Assembly (NCBI RefSeq): GCF_946892675.1
Contig: NZ_CAMPOV010000002.1
Span: forward strand, 248,001 to 312,000
Direction of reading: 5' to 3'
Length of the DNA: 64,000 nt
From: Arthrobacter sp. Marseille-P9274
GTDB lineage: Bacteria; Actinomycetota; Actinomycetes; Actinomycetales; Micrococcaceae
Both the position numbers and the translations under genes were made by a program. Under the pieces are notes generated by a model. It was not told the DNA's origin and searched no databases. It worked only from the letters and a program-made list of their open reading frames with translations. This document shows, piece after piece, positions 1-8,529 of this stretch (position 1 is its first letter; each line of letters opens with the position of its first letter).

Positions 1-5
1 CATCG

Positions 6-896
6 TCATTTGTTTCCTCCACTGGTGATCTGTGCCGCGCGGTCGAGCCACTCCACGGCTTTGTCGTAATGTGCTTTGTCGATGTGCAGCCCCCGGTACC
101 GCAGGGCCCCGGCGCCGTCGGCCGCCGCGGACTCGTAGGCTTTGACCATGCCCTCGTAGAAGGCGATGTCGTCAGCCGACGGGGAGAACACGGAGTTGAC
201 CGTGGCGACGTGCTTCGGGTGGATCGCGATCATGCCGCGGAAGCCGAGCTGCCGGCCGCGGACGGCGAACTCGCGCAGTCCGTCGAGGTTCTCGAGGTCC
301 TCCCAGAGACCCGTCAGGGCATGGATGCCGGCCTCGCGGCAGGCGAGGAGGACCCGGCTGCGCAGGTACAGGGTCTCAAGGCCTTCCGGGGTCCACTCGT
401 ATCCGACGGCGCGCGCGATGTCGGCGTGCTCGGCGCTCGGGCCGATCATCGCTCCGACGCGGGGCGAGGCGAGGGCCACTTCGCGGCAGTTCTGGATCGC
501 CTGGACGGTTTCGACCGGGACGATGTACTCCAGTCCGGCGACTCCGTTGCGTTCCTCGAAGTGGTCTAGCAGGGCGTCGTACTGCAGGACGTCCGCGGCC
601 TGCTCGATCTTCGGGGCGAAGATGCCCGTTAGGCCAGGCACCACGACCGCCTCGAGGTCGCCGCCCGTCAGCCGGGTGGCCAGCGGATTAACCCGGACAA
701 AGAGTCCGACGTCGGGGTTGGTCTCCCGGACCCGGCGGATGGATTCGGCCACGAGGGCCCGTGCCCCGGCCTTTTCGGCTGCCGGCACGGAGTCCTCGAG
801 GTCCAGTACCACGCAGTCCGCGCCGGCGCCGACCGCCTTCTCCACCCAGTTGGGGCGATGGCCCGGAACGAAGAGGATGGAGCGGTAGGCGCGCAT
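6..896 (-). CDS. HpcH/HpaI aldolase / citrate lyase beta-subunit (CitE-like) protein
   Basis: A 296-residue CitE-like protein. The family cleaves or forms C-C bonds in (methyl)malyl-CoA, citramalyl-CoA or citryl thioesters, or hydrolyses malyl-CoA, using Mg2+. The N-terminus MRAYRSILFVPGHRP, the LDLEDSVP acidic metal motif near residue 35 and the late FRGMIAIHPKHV segment are typical, and the length is normal. I chose the ATG at 896 because its ATG overlaps the TGA of the upstream acyl-CoA dehydrogenase (ATGA), giving translational coupling; an upstream in-frame extension only runs into that gene. A further ATG lies at bases 3-1, so the operon continues off the window. The exact substrate is unknown. 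Confidence 0.88.
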   Translation of the reverse strand: MRAYRSILFVPGHRPNWVEKAVGAGADCVVLDLEDSVPAAEKAGARALVAESIRRVRETNPDVGLFVRVNPLATRLTGGDLEAVVVPGLTGIFAPKIEQAADVLQYDALLDHFEERNGVAGLEYIVPVETVQAIQNCREVALASPRVGAMIGPSAEHADIARAVGYEWTPEGLETLYLRSRVLLACREAGIHALTGLWEDLENLDGLREFAVRGRQLGFRGMIAIHPKHVATVNSVFSPSADDIAFYEGMVKAYESAAADGAGALRYRGLHIDKAHYDKAVEWLDRAAQITSGGNK

Positions 897-2062
897 CAGT
901 AGCTCCTCGGCAGCTCGAGCACATGCTCGGAGAAATAGTTCAGCACCATCTCCTGGCTGATTGGCGCGATTCGCATCAACCGGGCCTCGCGGAAGTACCG
1001 TTCCACATGGAACTCCTTGCCGTACCCGAAGCCGCCGTGCACCTGGAGCGCGACATCGGCAGCGAAGAAGCCGGCCTCCGCGCACAGGTACTTGGCTGCA
1101 TTGGCCTCGCGGCCGCAGGGAATGCCGTTGTCCACCATCCAGGCCGCCTTCTGCACCACTGCCTCGGCGGCGTCCAGCTTGATCTGGGCCTCGGCCAGCT
1201 GGAAGGCGATTCCCTGGTTCTTGCCGATGGGACGGCCGAAGACCTCGCGCTCGTTGGCGTAGCGGACGCCGCGGCGCAGGGCCGCCTTGCCGATGCCCAG
1301 GGCTGCGTTCGCAGAGATGACGCGCTCGGCGTTCAGTCCCCCCAGGATCGCCCGGAAGCCGTGGCCTACCTCGCCGACGACGTCCTCGTCGGCGACGAAG
1401 AGCTCATCGATGAACAGTTCGTTGGTGTCGACCGCGTTGCGTCCCATCTTCGGAATCGGGCGGATGGAGACGTGCTTCGGGTCCATTTCGGCGAAGAACA
1501 GCGTCATGCCTGCGGTGCGCTTGCCATTGGGGTCCCGGGGGCTGGTGCGGGCGAGGATGAGCATCCGCTCGGCCTCCTGCGCCTTGGTGATCCAGACCTT
1601 CTGGCCCGAGATCAGATACCCGCCGTCCACCTTCTTGGCGAAGGTGGAGATGTTGGTGGTGTCAGTTCCCGCGTCCGGCTCGGTGACGGCGAATGAGGTG
1701 TGCAGTTCGCCGGTCACCACGCGCTTGAGGAATCGGTCCTTCAGGTCCTTGCTGCCGTGGTGGATGATCGGCTCGAAGCCGAAGATGCCGATGTGGACGG
1801 CGCTGCAGCCACCCATGCCGGCTCCCGAGGCGGCGATTTCCTGCTCCACGATGGCCGCCTCGGTGACGCCGAGCCCGCCTCCGCCGTATTCCTCCGGAAT
1901 CGTCAGTCCCAGCCAGCCACCGTCGGCCACCGCGTTGTAGAACTCCCAAGGGAATTCCTTGGATTCGTCGTGCTCCATCCAGTATTCGTCCGGGAAGCTC
2001 TTGCACAGGTCCCTGACGGAGGACCTGATGTCGTCGTGCAGGGGGTTAGGGCTAAGGTCCAT
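896..2062 (-). CDS. acyl-CoA dehydrogenase (IVD-type catalytic Glu)
   Basis: A 388-residue FAD acyl-CoA dehydrogenase that introduces the alpha-beta double bond into an acyl-CoA and passes electrons to ETF. FAVTEPDAGTDT (about 124-135) and the WITK segment line the flavin site. The usual C-terminal IYEGT glutamate is absent (the sequence reads MRIAPISQE), but E246 in NAERVISAN sits where isovaleryl-CoA and long-chain dehydrogenases carry their base. This suggests a branched or cyclic acyl substrate. It lies 33 bases downstream of the CoA ligase and overlaps the CitE-like gene by ATGA, so all three are one operon. Confidence 0.93.
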   Translation of the reverse strand: MDLSPNPLHDDIRSSVRDLCKSFPDEYWMEHDESKEFPWEFYNAVADGGWLGLTIPEEYGGGGLGVTEAAIVEQEIAASGAGMGGCSAVHIGIFGFEPIIHHGSKDLKDRFLKRVVTGELHTSFAVTEPDAGTDTTNISTFAKKVDGGYLISGQKVWITKAQEAERMLILARTSPRDPNGKRTAGMTLFFAEMDPKHVSIRPIPKMGRNAVDTNELFIDELFVADEDVVGEVGHGFRAILGGLNAERVISANAALGIGKAALRRGVRYANEREVFGRPIGKNQGIAFQLAEAQIKLDAAEAVVQKAAWMVDNGIPCGREANAAKYLCAEAGFFAADVALQVHGGFGYGKEFHVERYFREARLMRIAPISQEMVLNYFSEHVLELPRSY

Positions 2063-2095
2063 GGGTTTTCTCTTTTCTCGTAAGAGGGGCGGCCT

Positions 2096-3751
2096 TCAGG
2101 AAACGGTTACTGCCTGGCGGTCGAAAGTGTTCGCATCGATGGGTTCCGTGCGCAGGACCGCCTTGCGGATCTTCTGCGAGGGGGTCTTGGGCAGCTCGTC
2201 GACGACGCGCAGGTAGCGAGGAATGGCGAATGCGGGGATCCGGCCCTCGCACCAGGCGAGGATATCTGCCGGTGCGACGTCCTCAATGACGACGACGACG
2301 GCCAGGACTTCGTCCTCCCCCGCCTCGACATCTGCCGGGACGCCGACGACGGCGCACTCGACGACCGCGGGATGCCCCATGACTGCTGCTTCGATCTCGT
2401 ACGAGCTGATGTTTTCCCCGCGGCGGCGCAAGGCATCCTTGTAGCGGTCGACGAAGTAGAACCAGCCGTCCTCGTCCTGGCGGAGGGCGTCGCCGGTGTG
2501 GAACCACAGGTTGCGCCATGCCTCGAGTGTCTTTTCCGGCATTCCGTAGTAGCCGTTGCTGCACGTCCAAGGCTGGACGGGGCGCACCACGAGCTCGCCG
2601 ACCTCGCCGACCGGGACTTCCCGGTCCGTGTCCGGATCTACGAGGCGGATGTCGAACCATTCGGAGGCAGCCAGGCCCGCGGCACCCGCCGGCCTGGGTA
2701 ACCCGTACGGGGACAGGATCGGGGCGCAGGTCTCGGTCAAGCCGAAGGCGTCGACGAACGCCTCGATCCCATAGCGCTCCTTGAACTGCTCCACGATCGT
2801 GCTGGCTGTCGGCGCCGCGTAGACGGCGCGGAGGACGTTATCCCTGTCGTTCTCGCGGGGCGGCTGCTTCCACGCGAAGTCCATCATGACCCCGACGAAG
2901 TTGGTGACGGTTACGCCGGAGTCGCGGACGTGGTCGATCCAACGGCTGGCGCTGAACTTGGGCCGAATGACGGCACGCCCCCCGGCGATGATGACCGGAT
3001 AGACGGCCATGAACTGGGCGTTGCCATGGAACAGCGGCGTCGTCGTCAGATAGGTGTCCGCGTCCGTCAAACGGGTAAGGCAGACCACTTCCTGCGCGAA
3101 GAAGTAGAGCTGCGAGTGCGGCATCGAGACGCCCTTGGAAGGGCCGGTCGTGCCGGACGTGAAGAAGATGGCACCCAGGTCCTGGGAACGCGGCGGCGCC
3201 ATGTCCAGCACCGGCCCCTGTTCCAGGTCCTCCCACGGCGCGGCGTCCCAGCCGTTAGAGCGCAGCAGGTCCAGGGCCGCATCGAGCAGCCCGGTGCCGG
3301 TGTCGATCACCCAGAAGCGCTCGATGCTGCGCGCGTGCCGGGCAATGGCTACGAACCGCGGCGCGAATGTATCGTCGATGACCGCGAAGCGCGCCCCGAC
3401 GACGTTGAGCTGGTGGCGCAGGAACTCGCCCTCGTAGTTGGTGTTGATCGGCACCTCCACGAAGTTGCCCACGGCGGCGCCCCACCAGGAACGCACCAAC
3501 TGTGAGGAGTTCATGGCCATGATGGCCACCCGATCCCCGGCATTGCCGCCCGCGGTGATCCAGGTGCCGGCGATGTGCTCTGCGCTGGCGAGCGCCTCGG
3601 CGTACGTCCAGCGGGCGTCCTCCACCGGCGCGTCCAGGCACACGGCGTCCGGACGCACGGACGCGTGATGACGTAGGACCCGGTCAAGCGTCCAGGTCTC
3701 AGGGTCCGGGAACGTCGGAACGAGATCTGTGTAGACCTGCCGCTTGCTCAT
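2096..3751 (-). CDS. ATP-dependent acyl-CoA ligase (AMP-forming, CaiC-like)
   Basis: A 551-residue member of the ANL superfamily that activates a carboxylic acid to its CoA thioester through an acyl-adenylate. The P-loop-like FFTSGTTGPSKG, the FHTGD motif, the DRYKDALRRRGENISSYEIE hinge and the C-terminal lysine in KTPSQKIRK are all present. The start at 3751 is preceded by a good GGAGG site; upstream frame is intergenic. It is the first gene of an operon with an acyl-CoA dehydrogenase and a CitE-like protein, so it should feed their substrate. The closest style is crotonobetaine/carnitine-CoA ligase, but an aromatic or alicyclic acid is equally possible. Confidence 0.92.
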   Translation of the reverse strand: MSKRQVYTDLVPTFPDPETWTLDRVLRHHASVRPDAVCLDAPVEDARWTYAEALASAEHIAGTWITAGGNAGDRVAIMAMNSSQLVRSWWGAAVGNFVEVPINTNYEGEFLRHQLNVVGARFAVIDDTFAPRFVAIARHARSIERFWVIDTGTGLLDAALDLLRSNGWDAAPWEDLEQGPVLDMAPPRSQDLGAIFFTSGTTGPSKGVSMPHSQLYFFAQEVVCLTRLTDADTYLTTTPLFHGNAQFMAVYPVIIAGGRAVIRPKFSASRWIDHVRDSGVTVTNFVGVMMDFAWKQPPRENDRDNVLRAVYAAPTASTIVEQFKERYGIEAFVDAFGLTETCAPILSPYGLPRPAGAAGLAASEWFDIRLVDPDTDREVPVGEVGELVVRPVQPWTCSNGYYGMPEKTLEAWRNLWFHTGDALRQDEDGWFYFVDRYKDALRRRGENISSYEIEAAVMGHPAVVECAVVGVPADVEAGEDEVLAVVVVIEDVAPADILAWCEGRIPAFAIPRYLRVVDELPKTPSQKIRKAVLRTEPIDANTFDRQAVTVS

Positions 3752-3833
3752 CGATTGCCTCCATACATCGAATCTTCCTTGAACTCCATGCGCGGGATAC
3801 CGGATTTTCCGGCGGCGTCCGAAGCGCGAAGCC

Positions 3834-3861
3834 ACTCTACGAAGTGTTATCCAGCTAACAA
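3834..3861 (-). promoter_or_regulatory. predicted promoter and operator of the first CoA-ligase operon
   Basis: On the minus strand TTGTTA (3861-3856) and TAGAGT (3839-3834) are separated by 16 bases and fit a sigma-70-type promoter about 80 bases upstream of the ligase start. A 5-6-5 inverted repeat, TGTTA-N6-TAACA (3845-3860), covers the -35 box and spacer, the place a repressor would act. It is visible in sequence; the regulator is unknown. Confidence 0.45.
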
Positions 3862-3955
3862 TTCAGAACCGTAGCACCGACTCCCGGTCCCTGACAATGA
3901 TGCGACTAGATTATGTCGGGGCCCAGCCAGGAGCGCACCGGACCTGCTGCGTGCA

Positions 3956-4000
3956 GCAAAAAGGGACCGGGAGACAGTCGATCCTGTCACCCGGCCCCTT
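3956..4000 (-). terminator. intrinsic terminator after the luciferase-like gene
   Basis: Arms 3961-3977 and 3984-4000 pair over 17 positions with two mismatches around a six-base loop. Read on the minus strand, the stem is followed by TTTTT, as in a rho-independent terminator for the gene ending at 4085. Confidence 0.75.
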
Positions 4001-4018
4001 ACTTGAGGCACCGCCCAG

Positions 4019-4048
4019 CCGGCGTTGCCCCCGCGGGGGCAACGCCGG
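4019..4048. repeat. perfect 30-base palindrome
   Basis: The interval is a perfect inverted repeat with 14-base arms starting CCGGCGTTGC around a GC centre. It lies between the stop of the luciferase-like gene and the T-tailed terminator, so it is probably a second 3' hairpin; it has no T tract of its own. Confidence 0.7.
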
Positions 4049-4084
4049 TACCGCAGACGCTGTTCCCGCGCGCCGCAGCAGGGG

Positions 4085-5131
4085 TTATCGTGCGCCCACT
4101 GCGCCCATCGCCTTCTCGAACGAAGTGCTCTCAAGCCCTGCCAGGGGCTTGACCACCTCGTCGCCTACCTTCTTGAGGTACGCCGCCGTCTGCTCGGCGT
4201 CCATTCCCGGCCAGTGCGGGCGGATCAGGAGCGGGCCGATCGGCAGCCGGGCGGCAATGTCACTGATCTGGTTGCGCACATCCTCGGCCGAGCCCAGGAG
4301 GACGTGGTCGCGTATCGTATCCACGAAACCGTCGCGGACCGCTTCGTCGGACAGCAGGTCCATCCCCCGATCCGCATAGGCCTCGTACTTCACGCGGGCA
4401 ACAGCGGCGAAGTTGTTCACTGCGTCGTCGAAGTCGCGGCCGATCATCAGCTCACGGCGCAACGGCAGCTTGTTCAGCGGCAGGCCCGCAGCCACGCGCT
4501 CGTCGACGTAGATGCGGATGAGTTCCTCCACCTGGTCGACCGTCTGCTGCGGGGTGATTGTCCAGACATCGCCCAGCCGGGCTGCGCGGCGCACCCCGTT
4601 CTCCTTCATCGCACCCAGCCAGATCGGCGGCCGCGGATCCTGGAGCGGCCGAATGTGCGTTGGGGCGTCCTCGATGTTCCAGAACTTGCCGTGATGAGTC
4701 ACCCGTTCCTGGGTCCAGAGCTTGGTCATCACCTCGATGAGCTCGTCAAGAAGCTGGTATCGCTGCTTGAAAGGCACGCCCATCGTCTCGTACTCCGCGG
4801 GCAGGTACCCGGTGCCGATCCCGACGACGAGGCGGCCTCGGGTGATGATGTCGAGCGTAGCGAGCTCCTCCGCCAGGATCACCGGGTGGTGAACCGGCCC
4901 CACCAGGACGGTAGTTCCCAGGCGGACGTCGTCGTCAAGCTCGGCGGCCAGGCGGCTGAGCAGCGGAATCGGCTGCAGCCAGCGAAAGCCGTCGTAGAGG
5001 AAATGCTGTCCGATGGTCAGGTACTTGAACCCCGCCTCCTGCGCCGCCTCTATCTTGCGCAGCATGAGGTCAAGATGTTCGGTCGGCGAAGATTCGACCG
5101 GCTGGTCCCCCATGAGGATGCCGAACTCCAT
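4085..5131 (-). CDS. LLM-class flavin-dependent oxidoreductase
   Basis: A 348-residue bacterial-luciferase-like protein (TIM barrel) that would use reduced FMN or F420 for monooxygenation or hydride transfer. Family landmarks are the N-terminal MEFGILM strand, the GTGYLPAEYETMGVPF segment near 105-120 and PPIWLGAMKENGVRRAARLGD near 180. It follows the SDR gene by 41 bases and ends at a strong terminator, so the two probably form a short transcript. A second paralog lies at 27786. In this family Baeyer-Villiger-type ketone oxidation is known, but sequence alone does not assign the reaction. Confidence 0.88.
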   Translation of the reverse strand: MEFGILMGDQPVESSPTEHLDLMLRKIEAAQEAGFKYLTIGQHFLYDGFRWLQPIPLLSRLAAELDDDVRLGTTVLVGPVHHPVILAEELATLDIITRGRLVVGIGTGYLPAEYETMGVPFKQRYQLLDELIEVMTKLWTQERVTHHGKFWNIEDAPTHIRPLQDPRPPIWLGAMKENGVRRAARLGDVWTITPQQTVDQVEELIRIYVDERVAAGLPLNKLPLRRELMIGRDFDDAVNNFAAVARVKYEAYADRGMDLLSDEAVRDGFVDTIRDHVLLGSAEDVRNQISDIAARLPIGPLLIRPHWPGMDAEQTAAYLKKVGDEVVKPLAGLESTSFEKAMGAVGAR

Positions 5132-5172
5132 GATGATCTCCTTGCTCTCCTGCCCCGAAAAGGGGCACTGGT

Positions 5173-5931
5173 CTACTTGGCGGTGAGCCCGCCGTCGACC
5201 GGGATGGTGATTCCGGTGACGTAGCTGGACAGGTCGCTGGCCAGGAACAGGGCCACGCCCGCAATTTCCTCCGGCTGCGACGCACGTCCCAGCGGGATCT
5301 GCGCGAAGAAGGCCTTCTTACGCTCCTCGACCTCTTCGGGAGAGGCGCGGAAGAAGCCGGGGAGGCCCGGAGTTTCCACGGAGCCGGGCGCGATGGCGTT
5401 CACGCGGATTTTGTCTGCGGCGAAGGCCAGCGCCAGGGAACGCACGAGCGCGATCAATCCGCCCTTGGTGAAGGAATACAAGGGGCTAAACGGCGATCCA
5501 ACCAGGCCAGAGCTGGAGCTCTTGAAGATTACGGATGCACCATCGGCGGCCTTGAGCAGATCGGTCAGGTAGTGGGTGAGGTAGAAGCTGGCGCGCGCAT
5601 TGATCTCGATCAAGGCGTCCCACTCCTCCTCGGTAAGGTCCAGGCCGGCGGCCCCGGGGATGCCGACGTTGTTGTACAGGACATGGAGGACTCCGTGGTC
5701 CTTCTCCACCTGCTTGGCGACGCCCTTTAAGGCTTCCAGGTCGCGGACATCCGCGACGATCCCTGTGGCCTGCCCGCCCTTTTCGCGGATCCCGTCCACT
5801 ACGGCCTTCGTGGCTTCCTCATCCCGGTCGACGACGTAGACGAACGCGCCCTGCTCGGCAAAACGCTCGGCGCCCGCCTTGCCCATCCCGGAGGCACCAG
5901 CAGTGACCAACGCGACCTTGTTCTGCAGCAT
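5173..5931 (-). CDS. SDR-family oxidoreductase
   Basis: A 252-residue short-chain dehydrogenase/reductase. The dinucleotide motif TAGASGMGKAG is near residue 10, VDRDEE at the end of beta2 suggests NAD(H) preference, NNVG is near 87 and the catalytic SSSSG with YSFTK (Tyr-x3-Lys) near 150. I start at 5931, where AAGGA precedes the ATG; an earlier in-frame ATG has no support. It probably oxidises a hydroxyacyl-CoA or cyclic alcohol in the surrounding pathway. Transcription likely starts in the AT-rich segment near 6030. Confidence 0.92.
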   Translation of the reverse strand: MLQNKVALVTAGASGMGKAGAERFAEQGAFVYVVDRDEEATKAVVDGIREKGGQATGIVADVRDLEALKGVAKQVEKDHGVLHVLYNNVGIPGAAGLDLTEEEWDALIEINARASFYLTHYLTDLLKAADGASVIFKSSSSGLVGSPFSPLYSFTKGGLIALVRSLALAFAADKIRVNAIAPGSVETPGLPGFFRASPEEVEERKKAFFAQIPLGRASQPEEIAGVALFLASDLSSYVTGITIPVDGGLTAK

Positions 5932-6015
5932 AATTATCCTTCTTCGATGCTCGGATGAATCGTCAGCGGGAGGCACCGGGTTCGCAGCAGAACTGCTCTC
6001 GCCACCCCTCAGCTA

Positions 6016-6056
6016 TTTATAATCATCATTATTACTGATGCTCCGCCAGTCTTCAA
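6016..6056 (-). promoter_or_regulatory. predicted promoter with AT-rich motif upstream of the SDR gene
   Basis: On the minus strand TTGAAG (6056-6051) and AATAAT (6033-6028) are spaced by 17 bases. The -10 region merges into an AT-rich stretch containing ATGATGATTATAAA (6029-6016). A similar AT-rich motif occurs upstream of the binding-protein gene at 16278 and the flavoprotein gene at 18112, hinting at a common regulator. Functional role is inferred. Confidence 0.4.
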
Positions 6057-6121
6057 GAGGTTTCCTCACCGCGTCACAATGGACACTCCCGCGGGCACCC
6101 CTCGGTCACGCGCGCTTACCG

Positions 6122-6931
6122 TCACAAGGATGGGCTCGTGTCCAATTCCGTCCTGCTGCGCCCCCGATCCCGGCCGGAGCGCTGGCGGAAAGCGGTGACG
6201 GCCTCCGCGTGTTGAGCCGTGCCGAACAAGAGGGCCGTCGCCTCGACGGACTCGCTAAAACCGGCTGTGGTGTGCCGCTTGATAAACGCCTTGCCCACTT
6301 GGACCGCGAGGAGCGGCTTGGCTGCTATCTCCCCGGCAAGGCCGAGGGCATGCTCCAACAGTTCGCCGTCGGGATGCACTTCCTGGACCAGGCCGCAGGC
6401 CCGTGCCTGGCACGGATCGATATCCCGGCCCGTGAGCGCCATGTAGCTGGTCCATTGGGGGCCGATTACCTGCGGACCCCGGACGATCCCGAAGCCGGGC
6501 TGGAGTCCGACGTCGACTTCCTTGAAGGAGAACCTGGCCGATTCCCCGGCGAGCACCATGTCGCAGGCCAACGCCAGCTCCGTCCCTCCTCCATAGGCCA
6601 GGCCGTTCACGGCGGCGATGACGGGAACTGCGCAACGTTCCACGGAGTGGAAGGCGTCGTAAACCCGCCGCAGGTGTGGCCGCACCCGGTCCGCGTCGCC
6701 GTCCAGGTCGTGGAACATGTCGATGTCTCCGCCGGCGGAGAATGCGCGACCCTCACCTGTGAGAACGACGGCGCGGACGTCGTCGTCCACTCCGAAGCTT
6801 CCCATCACCGTGGTCAGCTCCCGGAACCAGAGCTGGTCCATCGCATTCAACTTCTCCGGTCGCGACATGCGCAACTCGACCACGTTCGGGGAGCGCCTGA
6901 TGATCCTGAATCGCTGCAGCGGCTCGTTCAT
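6122..6931 (-). CDS. enoyl-CoA hydratase/isomerase (crotonase family)
   Basis: A 269-residue crotonase. It carries the oxyanion-hole segment RAFSAGGDI (62-70) and both acidic residues expected of a hydratase, E118 in GGGTELALACD and E138 in FKEVDVGL. It would hydrate an enoyl-CoA in beta-oxidation. The ATG at 6931 overlaps the stop of the preceding CoA-ligase gene by ATGA; longer upstream frames run into that gene. It is the last gene of a long minus-strand operon that starts at the Liv importer. The C-terminal 25 residues are Arg/Ser-rich and poorly conserved. Confidence 0.92.
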   Translation of the reverse strand: MNEPLQRFRIIRRSPNVVELRMSRPEKLNAMDQLWFRELTTVMGSFGVDDDVRAVVLTGEGRAFSAGGDIDMFHDLDGDADRVRPHLRRVYDAFHSVERCAVPVIAAVNGLAYGGGTELALACDMVLAGESARFSFKEVDVGLQPGFGIVRGPQVIGPQWTSYMALTGRDIDPCQARACGLVQEVHPDGELLEHALGLAGEIAAKPLLAVQVGKAFIKRHTTAGFSESVEATALLFGTAQHAEAVTAFRQRSGRDRGRSRTELDTSPSL

Positions 6932-8508
6932 CGCGCCGTCGCCTGGCTGTCCCAGGTATCGTCGGTAACTCCCTCGGCACGCAGCCGGTATTTCTCCACC
7001 CGCTGACTGGGGGTCATGGGCAGGGAGTCGACGAACCTGACGAAGCGTGGCACGGCGAAGGAGGTGAGCGTTCCCCGGCAATGGTCCATGAGCCCGGCAG
7101 GGTCGAGGGTCCGGCCTTCCCTGGGCACAACGGCGACCATCACTTCTTCTTCGCTGAGCGCCGACGGCACGCCATAGGCGGCCACTTGGGCGACGTCCGG
7201 ATGATCGCCGACCACGCGCTCGATCTCCCAGGACGAGATGTTCTCCCCGCGCCGGCGGATCGAGTCCTTGACGCGATCTACGAAGGTGAGGAAGCCCTCG
7301 TCGTCAAGATGCCCGCGGTCTCCGGTGTGGAACCACAGGTTGCGCCAGCTGCTAGCGGTTGCTTCGGGCATGCGGTGGTAGCCGTCGAACATCCACCCGG
7401 GTTTCTTTGGACGGACCACGATCTCGCCCGTCGTTCCGGTGGGCACAGGTTCATCGAGGGCATCGACGACGGCCACCTGGTAGTTCTCCGACTCGTTGCC
7501 TGCGGTCCCGATTTTCCGATCCCACGGTGGCATGTCGGTAACGATCGAAACTTCGGTGCTGCCGTAGATCTCCGTGAGGCGGACTCCGAATCGGCGTTCG
7601 AAGTCGGCGAAGATCTCCGGCGGGCACGGTGCGCCGAAGCCGAGACGGACGGGGTTGTCGGCGTCGTCGTCCCGGGGTGGCTGCTTGTGCAGAATGCTCA
7701 TCATCGCACCCTGGTAGTTGAAGGCGGTGATGCCGTGCCCGCGGCAGATGTCCCAGAACCCGCTGGCAGAGAACTTGCGGTGCATGACGAGGTCCGCACC
7801 AACCTCGATCGCCGCCATGACGCTGCAGTAACGCGCGTTGCTGTGGTACAGCGGAAAGACGGAGTACAGCCGATCGTCCGCCGTGTACTCGAGCAGCCTC
7901 GTGGTGTGCCGGGCAAGGTTGATGTTGGCGCGATGGCTGAGCAGCACGCCCTTCGGGGGCCCGGTGGTTCCGGAAGTGTAGAGGATCACCGCCGCCGATG
8001 CCGGATCGACCTCGGGCGCCGGTTCATCGGGGTGGGCCAGGAGGTCGTCGAACGTCAGCCGGCTGACGTCCGCCGCGGCTGTCGGTGTCCTGCCACCGGC
8101 CACAACCAGGTGCCGGACCGAGCCGAGGCCCCGAATCAACCTTCCAACCGCTGCTTCGAGCTCGGCATCGCACACCACCACCGCAGCGCCGGACTGCTCG
8201 ATGCAGTACCGCAGCAGTTCGGATCCGCCCGTCGGGTTGAGCGGAACCTCCACGAGGCCGGCCTTCGCGAGGCCGAACCATGCTTGCAGGGCCTCGAGGC
8301 CAGCGGACATGACCACGCACACCCGGTCGCCGGGCGCCAATCCCAGCGAACGGAAACCTGCTGCAACGCGGCCCGTTGCGGTGTCGAGGTCGGCGACCGA
8401 GGTGGCGCACCCCTCGATCTCGATGGTGGCCAGAGGATGCCGGCGGGCGGCGTCATTGAGCCAGTGGCCGATAGACAACTGTTGCTGCCCAAGTGCTGTG
8501 CGTGACAT
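6928..8508 (-). CDS. acyl-CoA ligase (AMP-forming), second copy
   Basis: A 526-residue ANL-family ligase related in style to the one at 2096. YTSGTTGPPKG (near 176), FHTGD and VDRVKDSIRRRGENISSWEIE are present. At the C-terminal position where ANL enzymes usually carry the adenylation lysine, the sequence is TPSQRVEKYRL, with Arg replacing the expected Lys and a Lys three residues later; some CaiC-like ligases may share this, so activity is likely but unproven. It overlaps the crotonase gene (ATGA) and follows a hotdog thioesterase by 21 bases. It would activate the carboxylate that the neighbouring Liv importer brings in. Confidence 0.9.
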   Translation of the reverse strand: MSRTALGQQQLSIGHWLNDAARRHPLATIEIEGCATSVADLDTATGRVAAGFRSLGLAPGDRVCVVMSAGLEALQAWFGLAKAGLVEVPLNPTGGSELLRYCIEQSGAAVVVCDAELEAAVGRLIRGLGSVRHLVVAGGRTPTAAADVSRLTFDDLLAHPDEPAPEVDPASAAVILYTSGTTGPPKGVLLSHRANINLARHTTRLLEYTADDRLYSVFPLYHSNARYCSVMAAIEVGADLVMHRKFSASGFWDICRGHGITAFNYQGAMMSILHKQPPRDDDADNPVRLGFGAPCPPEIFADFERRFGVRLTEIYGSTEVSIVTDMPPWDRKIGTAGNESENYQVAVVDALDEPVPTGTTGEIVVRPKKPGWMFDGYHRMPEATASSWRNLWFHTGDRGHLDDEGFLTFVDRVKDSIRRRGENISSWEIERVVGDHPDVAQVAAYGVPSALSEEEVMVAVVPREGRTLDPAGLMDHCRGTLTSFAVPRFVRFVDSLPMTPSQRVEKYRLRAEGVTDDTWDSQATAR

Positions 8509-8529
8509 ACGGTCCCTTTCTGTCCGGAC

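Larger units (their letters stand above)
3752..4084. other. gene-free 333-base interval between two minus-strand operons
   Basis: No credible gene is seen. The interval holds the promoter and palindrome of the CoA-ligase operon on its left side and two hairpins that follow the luciferase-like gene on its right side. Short open frames here lack ribosome-binding sites and family resemblance. Confidence 0.6.

Noticed and set aside
3958-4048. A riboswitch between the ligase and luciferase-like genes
   Set aside because: The hairpins lie after the luciferase-like stop codon and one has a terminator T tail; they are better explained as 3' ends.
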